This document shows, piece after piece, positions 17,866 to 26,380 of a DNA stretch of 64,000 nt. The notes beneath the pieces were generated by a model. That model saw nothing but the letters and a program-made list of their open reading frames with translations. It was not told where the DNA came from and ran no database searches. Both the position numbers and the translations under genes were made by a program. The stretch comes from Candidatus Anammoxibacter sp. (GTDB taxonomy: Bacteria; Planctomycetota; Brocadiia; Brocadiales; Anammoxibacteraceae), in contig JAIQZO010000024.1 in NCBI GenBank assembly GCA_021777055.1, positions 248,001-312,000 of the forward strand, written 5' to 3'. Position 1 is the first letter of the stretch; every line of letters begins with the position of its first letter.

Positions 17866-17873
17866 TAATAAGA

Positions 17874-18671
17874 ATGAAAACATCAGGAAAAGCTCTTGCA
17901 GAAAAAGTCAAACAGATCAAAGAGTCAGACATGCTCTCTATTCGTTCGGAGAGTCTCCCTACATGGTGCCCAGGTTGCGGGTATTTTGGCATCCAGCAGG
18001 GGTTAAACAATGCTATCCAGCAATTGGGTTTGTCGCATCATAAAATCGTTAATGTTACTGGAATAGGCTGCGCCGGGAGGTACGCATTTTTCAATGATGC
18101 CTACGGTTTACATGTTGTACACGGAAGATTACTTCCCGTGGCAACCGGAGTAAAAATGGCCAATCCAGAATTAACTGTTTTTGCCGTTGGTGGCGATGGA
18201 GATGGACTGGCTATTGGAGCAGGCCATCTTCCGCATATGGTAAGACGTAATGTCAATGTCAACTATATGCTTTTTGACAATTCGACCTTTGGGCTGACAA
18301 AGGGGCAGATTTCTCCTACCTCTCCAATCGGTACCGTTTCAAAGGCTTCACCGTCAGGTAATGTTGACACACCTCTTAACGCTACTTTAATGGCCCTTTC
18401 GTATGGAGCAACGTTTGTTGCACGGCTTTATGCTGGTGATCCGAAACATAACACTGCCATTATTAAAGAAGGTATAAAACATGAAGGTTTTTCAATATTC
18501 CATTTCTATTCCTCTTGTGTAACGTTTGATAAAGTGTATAAGACATGGAACAATCTTAAGGACAACGTCCATCCTCTTCCACCAACATACGACCACGCGA
18601 ATTTAAAGCATGCAATAGATCATGTACTCGAAGATGACTTTAGTATGGGCATTATTTATAAGAACGATTAA
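17874..18671 (+). CDS. korB: 2-oxoacid:ferredoxin oxidoreductase, thiamine-diphosphate beta subunit (KorB type)
   Basis: 265 aa. TWCPGCGYFGIQQGLNNAI carries the CxxC iron-sulfur ligands of the beta subunit; GIGCAGRYAFFNDAYGLHVVHGR adds a further conserved Cys; VGGDGDGLAIGAGHLPHMVRRN followed by DN is the thiamine-diphosphate GDG-X-N motif; STFGLTKGQISPTSPIG is a conserved substrate-side segment. It forms the catalytic unit with the preceding KorA-type protein 8 bp upstream. It is the last gene of the redox operon and the next gene lies convergent. Length is normal for KorB. Substrate is assigned only by similarity to 2-oxoglutarate:ferredoxin oxidoreductases. Confidence 0.94.
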   Translation: MKTSGKALAEKVKQIKESDMLSIRSESLPTWCPGCGYFGIQQGLNNAIQQLGLSHHKIVNVTGIGCAGRYAFFNDAYGLHVVHGRLLPVATGVKMANPELTVFAVGGDGDGLAIGAGHLPHMVRRNVNVNYMLFDNSTFGLTKGQISPTSPIGTVSKASPSGNVDTPLNATLMALSYGATFVARLYAGDPKHNTAIIKEGIKHEGFSIFHFYSSCVTFDKVYKTWNNLKDNVHPLPPTYDHANLKHAIDHVLEDDFSMGIIYKND

Positions 18672-18751
18672 TTGGTTTATGTAGGTCACATTCTCTAGAA
18701 TAGGTAACTGATTTATAGCTATAGGTTGCAATTTGTTTACTTTGTTATAAC

Positions 18752-19798
18752 TTATTGTTGAGGTGGTGGTGGCACAGAACTATCCCTTCGTACCAAATCA
18801 AAGTTTTTAGACAGTGCACCTCCGTTATATTCGAAATTCTCCTCTTCTAAACATTCAAAAAACGGGAGTTTACATATGGTAAAATTTACCGTACCGGGAA
18901 TAACATCTTCAAACCTATAAACACCATTCCTCCCTGTCAACTGTTGTCTTTCCCCTTGACCTGTAACCAAAATCACCTCAGCCCTTCTAACCGGAGTATT
19001 TGTAACAGGATCAAATATTGTACCAAAAATTACGCCAGGGAGATTTGAATTACCGGGGGAGACGCAGATGGAAACTGTATCTTTCTGTGTAACAGTCCCA
19101 ATGCTGGTAGATTGGGTCAACTCTAATGTAACATCAAATATCCCGCTTCTCTCAAATGTATGCTCCGGATTTCTCTCCGTTGAGATAATAACATCGTCAT
19201 CTCCAAAGTCCCACTCTATAGTATCCGGATTTCCAATGGATCTATCAAAGAATTGTACAGTCAACGGTGCTTCACCTAGCTTTTTATCAACTTGAATCTT
19301 TGCTTCCAAATCAATGACACTTACTGTTAGCTCTTCAATAACAGATTCCGTTTCATCTTCACCACTTATTTCAAACCTGATATTTGTTGTACCAAATGAT
19401 TCACCTCTAATTAAAAATGCCTTTTGACCGTTTTCCCTCGTTTGTACTTCCAAAATCTCACCTTCTGACAGCACAAAATCATCATCCGACGGGTCCAATA
19501 CACTTATTGTTGCAATATCAGAATCATCAACAGTAACAGCAACTGAAGCGTTAGACAATAATTCATCATTACTGTTTTTCGCTTTAATCACTTCAACTAT
19601 CTCACTATTTACAAATACAGCAGAAGATTTCTCAATTATATTTAACACAGGGTCTTCTATATTTGATACAGGGTCTTCTTCATTTACCTGTGCATAAACA
19701 CTACTATTAAAATGATTAATAACAGAAAGAAATGATACAGCAAGAAACAGGCAAACATAAAAACGGTTTTTATGGCCCTGCATTAACAATAAATACAT
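18752..19798 (-). CDS. Exported protein with PKD and carboxypeptidase-regulatory-like domains
   Basis: 348 aa. A signal peptide covers about residues 12-36 and ends near YAQ. Residues about 40-165 are beta-rich, with a repeat-like DPVSNIEDPVLNIIE stretch. Residues about 165-250 form a PKD domain: GEAPLTVQFFDRS, DTIEWDFGDD and EHTFERSGIFDVTLEL are its signature strands. Residues about 258-335 fit a carboxypeptidase-regulatory-like sandwich (GTIFDPVTNTPVRRAEVIL, GRNGVYRFEDVIPGTVNFTI). The tail is Pro/Gln-rich. PKD domains serve protein-protein or polysaccharide contacts at the cell surface. It lies convergent to korB and downstream of recB, separated from it by a repeat element. No catalytic domain is visible. 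Confidence 0.85.
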   Translation of the reverse strand: MYLLLMQGHKNRFYVCLFLAVSFLSVINHFNSSVYAQVNEEDPVSNIEDPVLNIIEKSSAVFVNSEIVEVIKAKNSNDELLSNASVAVTVDDSDIATISVLDPSDDDFVLSEGEILEVQTRENGQKAFLIRGESFGTTNIRFEISGEDETESVIEELTVSVIDLEAKIQVDKKLGEAPLTVQFFDRSIGNPDTIEWDFGDDDVIISTERNPEHTFERSGIFDVTLELTQSTSIGTVTQKDTVSICVSPGNSNLPGVIFGTIFDPVTNTPVRRAEVILVTGQGERQQLTGRNGVYRFEDVIPGTVNFTICKLPFFECLEEENFEYNGGALSKNFDLVRRDSSVPPPPQQ

Positions 19799-19834
19799 AT
19801 TTTCCTCCCAAATAGTTTATATAGTATTACTTAG

Positions 19835-19953
19835 ATTGAACTAAACCTTAAGCACGACCATAACCGCGTTAGGGTTTTGTGTGATTGAAGTTTGTACAAA
19901 GATAATATGACGATGTGTATTACGTGAGTAATTTATTACATGCACCTTCCTTA
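19835..19953 (-). repeat. Truncated family 1 element ending in the recB stop codon
   Basis: The right end TAATTTATTACATGCACCTTCCTTA (19929-19953) matches the right end of the 63025-63208 element with one change, and the core (TTAGATTGAACTAAACC, GCGTTAGG, GATTGAAGTTTGTACAAAGATAATATGA) matches the family core. The left end is missing. The terminal TTA is the complement of the recB TAA stop codon. Confidence 0.7.
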
Positions 19954-22900
19954 ATTCATTATAAATGATTTTAACTCTGAAGGAGAACAGAAATATACTC
20001 CATCGTCGCCTTTTCCCATCCCCCTGAGAAAAAGGTACAATGCCCCTCCGAAATCCCTTTCAAAATCAAACTTTACCCCCCTACACTGTTTGAGCCAAAG
20101 TATCATTGCCTTTGCGTACATCCTGCACTGTAGATGGTAATTTGATCTATCCATAAGTTCTTCCAACGAGTGCGGATCATAACCTTCTGCAATGTAATTG
20201 GACTTCCAATCAATAAAATAGTAGCGCCCTTTAAAACAAAATACCAGGTCAATAAAACCGGTATAAAACCCATCAATGATATTTATGTTTGCAGGTAGGA
20301 CAGGATTTTCTCCGCATTTTGCAGGATAACAAAACTCCAACTCGTGAATACGGTCTGTTTCTGAAATATTTGCAAGGACAAGCTCCTTATCAATTATACT
20401 CAACGGCACACACAAAGTATTCCAGATAATTTCTGCTGTAACCCCAGCATGTCCCCTCCCAATGTTGTAACGGTCCAATCGTTCGTTAATAATAGCAGCT
20501 ATATCAGTATTTTCATTCAAAAAACCGGCACTTCGACCTTCTACCCTGGCTTTTGCAATCTTTTCAAAATCTATCTCCTCTAGAATTTCGTGCAGCATAT
20601 TCCCCACACTCTTGCCGCCAGGCAGATCATATATTCTGGTTGTTTCATCTTCAGACTCTATCCTCTCTACCAATTGTATATTTTCGTCATCACTCTCAAA
20701 TTCTTTAGCCTCCGGATAATCTGCCTTCTGCTTTGGTATCGTTAAAGAAACAGACCTATCTTTCCATTTCCTGTTAATACTACTGAAAGATTCACACCTA
20801 ACCACCCTTTTTTCAAAATAAAAATTATCAGGAGGAAACAGGTTTTCAGGTATATATGTGATATTCTTATCTTCAGCACGCCTATTCTCATTATAAACAT
20901 TATCATCTCTTTGAATATCGACAAATTGCAAACACTCTTCTCTCTCTACTCCAGTCCAGGAGGTGTCCATAGATTGAATCGAGTCATAAATAAAGGCAGA
21001 TACGGCACCTGAACTGGTTCTACGCACAGGTCTATACGAAGGCAGATACAATCTGAACTTTGCCCTGGTTAAAGCGACATAATACAACCGCTTGTCTTCC
21101 AACTCTTCCTCCACTCTGGAGAGCTCCTTTCCATTCACGGATTTTAACAGATCGTAAACAACATGTGCCCCATTATGATATTTATAAAAAGACGGGGAAG
21201 GCATACCTGTAAAGCCTCCACATAAAAAGAGAACCGGAAACTCCAGTCCCTTACTGTTATGAATTGTCATAATACTCACCTTTGATCTTTCACTCTCTAT
21301 TCGGTGCAAATCCTTTTCCTGCTCCTCTTCTATGTCCAATAAACGTAAACTTGCAAGATGGGTTAAAATTCCAGCAAAATCAAGGGATCGCACATCTGCT
21401 GCATTTTCCAGGTTCTCCATAATATGACGGTAATTAACCAGTTTTCTCTCTCCGCCGGTCTCCGTAAGCAGCCTTGTCAAAACACCAGATTCATCAATAA
21501 TAGATTGGAAAAGTGTTGGCCACTTCTGGCATAAAGCATACTGGTGCCAGCGACTTAATAGAATTTTCACAGGATGTTCGGGAGAGATGCTCGAATATTT
21601 ATGAACGTCTGCTACAGATATATCAAAAAAAGGAGTTAACATACCCTTTCGTACAGAGGATTCATCCTCCGGAAGCTCAATTGACTTAAGCAAGAAAAAG
21701 AGCTCCATTGCCTCCGCAGATTGATAAAGTCCAGGCTTCTTATAGAAAGAGTATGGAATTCCCTGTGCATCAAACTGACGCTCAACTATAGAGACTTCAG
21801 ACCTTTTTCTTACTAGAATACAAATATCTCCATAGTTTAACCTCTGACCACAACCACCATCATCGATATCTTTAAAACGAGTATCCCTTACCAACCTCTT
21901 TATCTCACTACCTGCAAACCGTGCCATCTCCCGAATGGCAACTGTTCCCGTATGCTGACCCACTATATTAACTATCGTAAACGGAGCCCTTTCACTCTCT
22001 TTAACAAGATCATCACTAACGCAGTCCGGATAATTAGCGTCCTGATAAGAAATCTCCGTATTATTTAACGCATTCTCTCTATCCCCAAACCAGGCATCTT
22101 GTTTAAATATTTGATTAAACGCCATTATTAACCCAGGGCAAGAGCGCCAATTTATCGAAAGTGAATAGAGTCCGGCCAAGTTACCTTTTGCAAGATCCAC
22201 CATCTCTCGACGTGCATCAAAATAGGCAAAGATATCAGCACCGCGAAAGCTGTAAATAGCCTGCTTCGGATCTCCGATCAGAAACAGTCTTTGATCTTCA
22301 CCCTTAATAAATATATTGTTGAATATCTTCCACTGAATGGTATCTGTATCCTGGAATTCATCAATAACTGCATATTTATACTTTGTTCTAAGTTTTTTCA
22401 CCAATCTGCCACCACTATCTGATTCTATTGCGCGCAAAACATATATAAGCATATCATTAAAACTTATAAGCCCGTTCTTCATTTTATATCTTTCCACATC
22501 TCTACCAAGTTGATTTATGCTTTTCACTGCCAGCAAACGGGGTATTGATTCCAGCATTGTCACAATATTTACAAGCTCGGGGCACTTTTCGTCCAGGTTA
22601 GAAACACCATCTACCCATTTGTCTGGCATCAGGCAGAAAAAACCATTTTTCTTGTAATCAGATATTTCAATACTATTATGCATTTCTAGAAAATCATCTG
22701 CATTAAACCTGCACGAAGACTTAAACTTACCTAAAAACCGCAAGATCGGCACTATCACCTTTTCTAACCTGTTAACCTTACTCCTCTTATTAATATTAAG
22801 ATCATTATAAGCACGATACAGCACACTATCTGCATGATTGTTATCATCATTAATCCCGGCCAGGATCAGAATGTTCTGCAAAATATTTTCCAAATATTGA

Positions 22901-23520
22901 TTAAATGCACCAGGGGGAAGATCCTTTGGCAGGTGAGGTAAAATATGGTGGTTTAAACCATAATGGTACGATTGCGCGACCTTGATAACACCTTCAATCC
23001 ACTTACTGGAGCCCTTTAACCTGTCCACATTAGGAAATCCAGATATTTCAAGTATCGCAGGCAAACCATCTCCAATATCGGATTGCCATGATCTACGCAT
23101 CTGTTCATACAGTAGCTTCTCATATAAAGGCTCATCCGGGGCCACCTCAAAATCAAAGAGCTGTGAGTTTTCAAAACTATAATCCCTCAAAACTCCCTGG
23201 CAGAACCCATGTATTGTATTAATAGAAGCACAATCAAAGTTTACCAAGGCGTCCCGTAACCTCTTTTCTGCAATCTTATCTATCTTGCAATTCCCCAGTT
23301 CAGCCAGAAGCCTCTCTCTTATCCGACATTTCAGTTCACCGGTGGCTTTTTCTGTAAACGTAACCATAAGTATATTATCAATGCCAACCCCCTTCTCTGT
23401 AACAAGTCTAGCAACCAGGTTTTCAATGGTGAACGTCTTGCCAGTGCCTGCAGAGGCCTCAACCAGGGCATGTTTATCGATGTCTATCTCTTTGCTATCT
23501 GTAATAGTCTTTATTTTCAT
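19951..23520 (-). CDS. recB: RecB-like helicase-nuclease
   Basis: 1189 aa, close to E. coli RecB length. ALVEASAGTGKTFTIENLVA at about residue 19 is the RecB-type Walker A. NILMVTFTEKATGELKCRIRERL, AVIDEFQDTDTIQWKIF (Walker B), DPKQAIYSFRGADIFAY and KLRNR-type later UvrD motifs, including SIMTIHNSKGLEFPVLFLCG, follow. The C-terminal nuclease domain has GFYTGFIDLVFCFKGRYYFIDWKSN (about 1085-1107) with the catalytic Asp and Lys, then YHLQCRMYAKAM. RecB is the 3'-5' helicase and the nuclease of RecBCD, which processes double-strand breaks. recC and recD are not adjacent: ndk lies upstream in the opposite orientation, and a repeat element starts at the stop codon. The gene appears intact. Confidence 0.92.
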   Translation of the reverse strand: MKIKTITDSKEIDIDKHALVEASAGTGKTFTIENLVARLVTEKGVGIDNILMVTFTEKATGELKCRIRERLLAELGNCKIDKIAEKRLRDALVNFDCASINTIHGFCQGVLRDYSFENSQLFDFEVAPDEPLYEKLLYEQMRRSWQSDIGDGLPAILEISGFPNVDRLKGSSKWIEGVIKVAQSYHYGLNHHILPHLPKDLPPGAFNQYLENILQNILILAGINDDNNHADSVLYRAYNDLNINKRSKVNRLEKVIVPILRFLGKFKSSCRFNADDFLEMHNSIEISDYKKNGFFCLMPDKWVDGVSNLDEKCPELVNIVTMLESIPRLLAVKSINQLGRDVERYKMKNGLISFNDMLIYVLRAIESDSGGRLVKKLRTKYKYAVIDEFQDTDTIQWKIFNNIFIKGEDQRLFLIGDPKQAIYSFRGADIFAYFDARREMVDLAKGNLAGLYSLSINWRSCPGLIMAFNQIFKQDAWFGDRENALNNTEISYQDANYPDCVSDDLVKESERAPFTIVNIVGQHTGTVAIREMARFAGSEIKRLVRDTRFKDIDDGGCGQRLNYGDICILVRKRSEVSIVERQFDAQGIPYSFYKKPGLYQSAEAMELFFLLKSIELPEDESSVRKGMLTPFFDISVADVHKYSSISPEHPVKILLSRWHQYALCQKWPTLFQSIIDESGVLTRLLTETGGERKLVNYRHIMENLENAADVRSLDFAGILTHLASLRLLDIEEEQEKDLHRIESERSKVSIMTIHNSKGLEFPVLFLCGGFTGMPSPSFYKYHNGAHVVYDLLKSVNGKELSRVEEELEDKRLYYVALTRAKFRLYLPSYRPVRRTSSGAVSAFIYDSIQSMDTSWTGVEREECLQFVDIQRDDNVYNENRRAEDKNITYIPENLFPPDNFYFEKRVVRCESFSSINRKWKDRSVSLTIPKQKADYPEAKEFESDDENIQLVERIESEDETTRIYDLPGGKSVGNMLHEILEEIDFEKIAKARVEGRSAGFLNENTDIAAIINERLDRYNIGRGHAGVTAEIIWNTLCVPLSIIDKELVLANISETDRIHELEFCYPAKCGENPVLPANINIIDGFYTGFIDLVFCFKGRYYFIDWKSNYIAEGYDPHSLEELMDRSNYHLQCRMYAKAMILWLKQCRGVKFDFERDFGGALYLFLRGMGKGDDGVYFCSPSELKSFIMN

Positions 23521-23805
23521 TTTTCACAATTATATTGAGGTATATTCGATGTTGACATTCCTGGGACAGTATTAGTATACTTTCAATTAGTAACAATGTT
23601 TTCCCCATATCTATACAGTTCGCATTGTATGAATCGTACAGACAAAAGCAAATATTTTTTTACCATCATTTAAACAACAACCAACCAGAAGAAGTTTTCT
23701 AAAAGGACTAATATATAATGCGGCAAAGCCGCGGCTAAATTCAGGAGACGGAATTCAGAATAAAGCCCAGAGTAGATCAATATTATATGAATTAAGGAGC
23801 TAAAA
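23521..23805. other. recB-ndk divergent region with a GCGGC-hairpin repeat
   Basis: It contains the short hairpin GCGGCAAAGCCGC (23720-23732) followed by GACGGAATTCAGAATAAAGC (about 23747-23766). The same arrangement, diverged, recurs at about 25301-25366. ATG of ndk is preceded by AAGGAGCT, a good ribosome site. The promoters for recB and ndk must lie here, but none is clear. Confidence 0.5.
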
Positions 23806-24276
23806 ATGGAACACGCATTAATAATTATTAAACCGGACGGCGTGCAGCGCAAACTAATAGGCAAGATAATTTCAAGACTTGAAGAAAAAGGTTTCCTGAT
23901 TATGGGCTTAAAGATGACATTTATTTCAGAAAAGCTGGCAAGCAATTTATACGCAGTTCATAAAGGAAAAGATTTTTATAATCAGCTGATCAAATATATG
24001 ACGTCAAGTCCTGTGGTCGGCATAGGGATAAAGGGTATTAATGCTGTTAATGTTGCAAGAAAACTAATAGGTTCCACGTTTGGACAGGATGCGGAACCTG
24101 GTACTATTCGTGGTGATTATGCAATAAGCAAAAGGTTTAACCTGATTCATTGTTCTGATAGTCAGGAAACTGCAGACAAAGAGATTAGTCTGTTTTTCAA
24201 GAACGAAGAACTTCTGGATTATGATACCGCAGACTTACGCTGGATCTATGACACCTCCATGGCAAAATATGTATAA
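23806..24276 (+). CDS. ndk: Nucleoside diphosphate kinase
   Basis: 156 aa. It transfers the gamma phosphate of ATP to nucleoside diphosphates through a phosphohistidine. ALIIIKPDGVQRKLIGKII is the family start, GSTFGQDAEPGTIRGDYA the nucleotide-binding part, and NLIHCSDSQETADKEISLFF holds the catalytic His (usually written NVVHGSDS). The Cys after the catalytic His, in place of Gly, is uncommon. It is slightly longer than the usual 140 residues, with a short C-terminal extension ending TSMAKYV. A ribosome site AAGGAGCT precedes the ATG by 5 nt. A strong hairpin follows the gene. Confidence 0.96.
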   Translation: MEHALIIIKPDGVQRKLIGKIISRLEEKGFLIMGLKMTFISEKLASNLYAVHKGKDFYNQLIKYMTSSPVVGIGIKGINAVNVARKLIGSTFGQDAEPGTIRGDYAISKRFNLIHCSDSQETADKEISLFFKNEELLDYDTADLRWIYDTSMAKYV

Positions 24277-24281
24277 AATTT

Positions 24282-24359
24282 AAATATGATTACGCTGATT
24301 AATTTTGATTACACAGATCTGCATCGGCGTAATCAAAATTAATCAGCGTAATCATATTT
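24282..24359. repeat. 29-bp perfect inverted repeat after ndk
   Basis: Arms 24282-24310 and 24331-24359 are exact complements over 29 bp, with a 20-nt loop (24311-24330). The arms contain GATTACGCTGATTAATTTTG. It lies 6 bp beyond the ndk stop and is followed by TTTT. It could act as a terminator or mRNA-end protector, but the long perfect arms look more like a recent palindromic insertion. Confidence 0.8.
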
Positions 24360-24451
24360 TGCCTATTACTCGTAACTGTTTTACTTATACAGTTTAAAAT
24401 AAAATACCATACTACAAAATTAACGCCTTTACACTCAAAGTAAAATATCTA

Positions 24452-25288
24452 ATGAAAACAAATATCACAAAAAAAACAAGATTACTCTTCCTTGTTGTTC
24501 CGTTGGTTAGTTTTTCCATAATTTCAGGATGCGCCAGTCATAAGACCAGCAAGATTATACCTGCATCACCTGAAACCAATCTGTCGTTGATAGATGAGAT
24601 GCAGAACGCTATCATCTCAAACGAAAAAAAGATAACCTCCATAAAAACGAACGCTATTATTAAATTAAAAAGCCCCATGACTAGAGTACCAGTCAAGTTC
24701 AAAGGAGTCTTAAGATACAACCAGCCCAATTCCATCAGGCTTGTTGCCAGCAAATACTCTTATACTCTTTTTGATATGTTATACAATAACACTCAGTTCA
24801 CTCTTTACATCCCGCAAGATAGATCCGTATTTTTCGGATCCATAGACAGGCACACAAAAATAAAAATAACGGATTTAACCATACGGCCATACGACATTGT
24901 CAATATCTTTAATTTTGAAGAGCATCTGAAGGATAAGGATATAACCATTAAGCAAGATAAAGAGGAGTGGATAGTAAATGTATACGATCCGCACAACAGC
25001 CCAAAACGTTTACTGTCAACCATTTACATCGACAGCAACAAAAATGTAACAAAACATGAACTAATGGACAAAAAGGGAAAGAGAGACACGCTAATCACGT
25101 TTGATGATTACAAAGAGATTGACGGATGCCGCATACCACACGGAATTAAGATCAAATGGCCATACAGCAGTACTTACCTCATCTTTGCATTTAATGATCT
25201 AGAGGTAAATGAGGAGCTATCCACTCAGATGTTTGACTTTAATCAGCCAGAAGGCACAACGATTGTGCCTATCAGCATGCTTCAATAG
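24452..25288 (+). CDS. Lipoprotein with a LolB/DUF4292-like domain
   Basis: 278 aa. The N-terminus is a lipoprotein signal: a hydrophobic stretch then IISGCAS, with the lipobox Cys at about residue 27. The mature domain shows alternating strands typical of the LolA/LolB-like open barrel used to hold lipid anchors: ITSIKTNAIIKLKSP, RVPVKFKGVLRYNQPNSIRLVAS, FTLYIPQDRSVFFG and LLSTIYIDSNKNVTKHEL. Proteins of this type (DUF4292 or outer-membrane lipoprotein-sorting families) sit in the periplasm or outer membrane. It follows the ndk hairpin and has no visible ribosome site. Whether it truly acts in lipoprotein or lipid transport is unproven. Confidence 0.75.
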   Translation: MKTNITKKTRLLFLVVPLVSFSIISGCASHKTSKIIPASPETNLSLIDEMQNAIISNEKKITSIKTNAIIKLKSPMTRVPVKFKGVLRYNQPNSIRLVASKYSYTLFDMLYNNTQFTLYIPQDRSVFFGSIDRHTKIKITDLTIRPYDIVNIFNFEEHLKDKDITIKQDKEEWIVNVYDPHNSPKRLLSTIYIDSNKNVTKHELMDKKGKRDTLITFDDYKEIDGCRIPHGIKIKWPYSSTYLIFAFNDLEVNEELSTQMFDFNQPEGTTIVPISMLQ

Positions 25289-25585
25289 GTACTATAAAAA
25301 CATAATACAGCAAAGCTACAACCAAGATTAAGGAAACAGGAGACAGAATTCAGAGCAAAGCAGAGAAGAGATGTTTTTGAAAATCAATACTATTATACGG
25401 TGAAACCATAAAAGAATATGTGGCAATGGAATAGTGTAGTAATTGATTATTGTCTTTCTTTCATCACTCCAATGCTCCATTTCTCCAGTTCCCGCAATTA
25501 TTCGGATTAATTAGAATAAATCTTTCTAAAAACAAGTTGTCATGGTAATACTATATTTCATTATCTTTAACACCCCCACAAAACA
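25289..25585. other. Intergenic region with a diverged GCGGC-type repeat
   Basis: Nearly 300 bp. ATAATACAGCAAAGCTAC (about 25301-25318) followed by GACAGAATTCAGAGCAAAGC (25346-25365) is a diverged copy of the repeat at 23713-23766. Nothing else is recognised before the acetolactate decarboxylase start. Confidence 0.5.
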
Positions 25586-26365
25586 ATGAAAATACTTTAC
25601 AGCTTATTGATAGCGCTATTTTGCATACTACCACAATGTAAAAGTTCAACAGCAGAACAGGATAGAGACATACTGTTTCAAACTTCAACCATTAACGCCC
25701 TATTGGAAGGAGTGTTTGAAGGCAACGTAACATATAAGGAGCTGAAACAGCATGGAGATTTTGGACTGGGAACATTTAACAACCTTAACGGTGAAATGAT
25801 CGCATTGAACAACAACTTTTACCAGATTAAAGCAGACGGCAAGGTATACCCGGTTACTGATTCACAAATAACACCGTTTGCGGTTGTAACATTTTTTGAC
25901 CAGGATTCATCAATACCGGTAAAAGGAAACCTCAACTATGATGAGCTAAAACAACACATTGACAAACATATACCCACTGAAAATATATTTTATGCTATCA
26001 AGATAGAAGGTTCATTTAAATATGTAAAAGCACGAAGCGTACCACAGCAGAAAAAGCCATATCCGGAAATTATGGAGATAATCAAAGTACAACCAATCTT
26101 TGAGTTCGAGGAGATTAAAGGTACCATGGTGGGGTTTCGGCTGCCGACATATATGAATGGCATAAATGTCCCCGGATATCACTTACATTTTATAACCGAA
26201 GATAAAACCGCAGGTGGACACGTACTTGACTGTAATTTGAAAGATGTAACGATAGAAATAGATTATACAACCAGGTCATATTTAAATTTGCCTGAAGTTA
26301 AAGGTTTTTATTCCGCCAATCTGACAAAAAAAGAGAAGGTTGATATTAATAAAGTAGAAAAGTAG
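25586..26365 (+). CDS. alsD: Acetolactate decarboxylase, probably exported
   Basis: 259 aa. It converts 2-acetolactate to acetoin plus CO2. The family metal site is intact: GYHLHFITEDKTAGGHVLDC supplies three His ligands for zinc, and GFRLP contains the catalytic Arg. An acidic residue in NNLNGEM matches the active-site Glu of the family. The first 22 residues are hydrophobic (LYSLLIALFCILPQC) and read as a signal sequence, which occurs in some AlsD-family members but is not universal. No acetolactate synthase gene is in the window, so the source of substrate is unknown. It ends 15 bp before glnS, suggesting co-transcription. Confidence 0.9.
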   Translation: MKILYSLLIALFCILPQCKSSTAEQDRDILFQTSTINALLEGVFEGNVTYKELKQHGDFGLGTFNNLNGEMIALNNNFYQIKADGKVYPVTDSQITPFAVVTFFDQDSSIPVKGNLNYDELKQHIDKHIPTENIFYAIKIEGSFKYVKARSVPQQKKPYPEIMEIIKVQPIFEFEEIKGTMVGFRLPTYMNGINVPGYHLHFITEDKTAGGHVLDCNLKDVTIEIDYTTRSYLNLPEVKGFYSANLTKKEKVDINKVEK

Positions 26366-26380
26366 AGAGAGTAGTACTAT

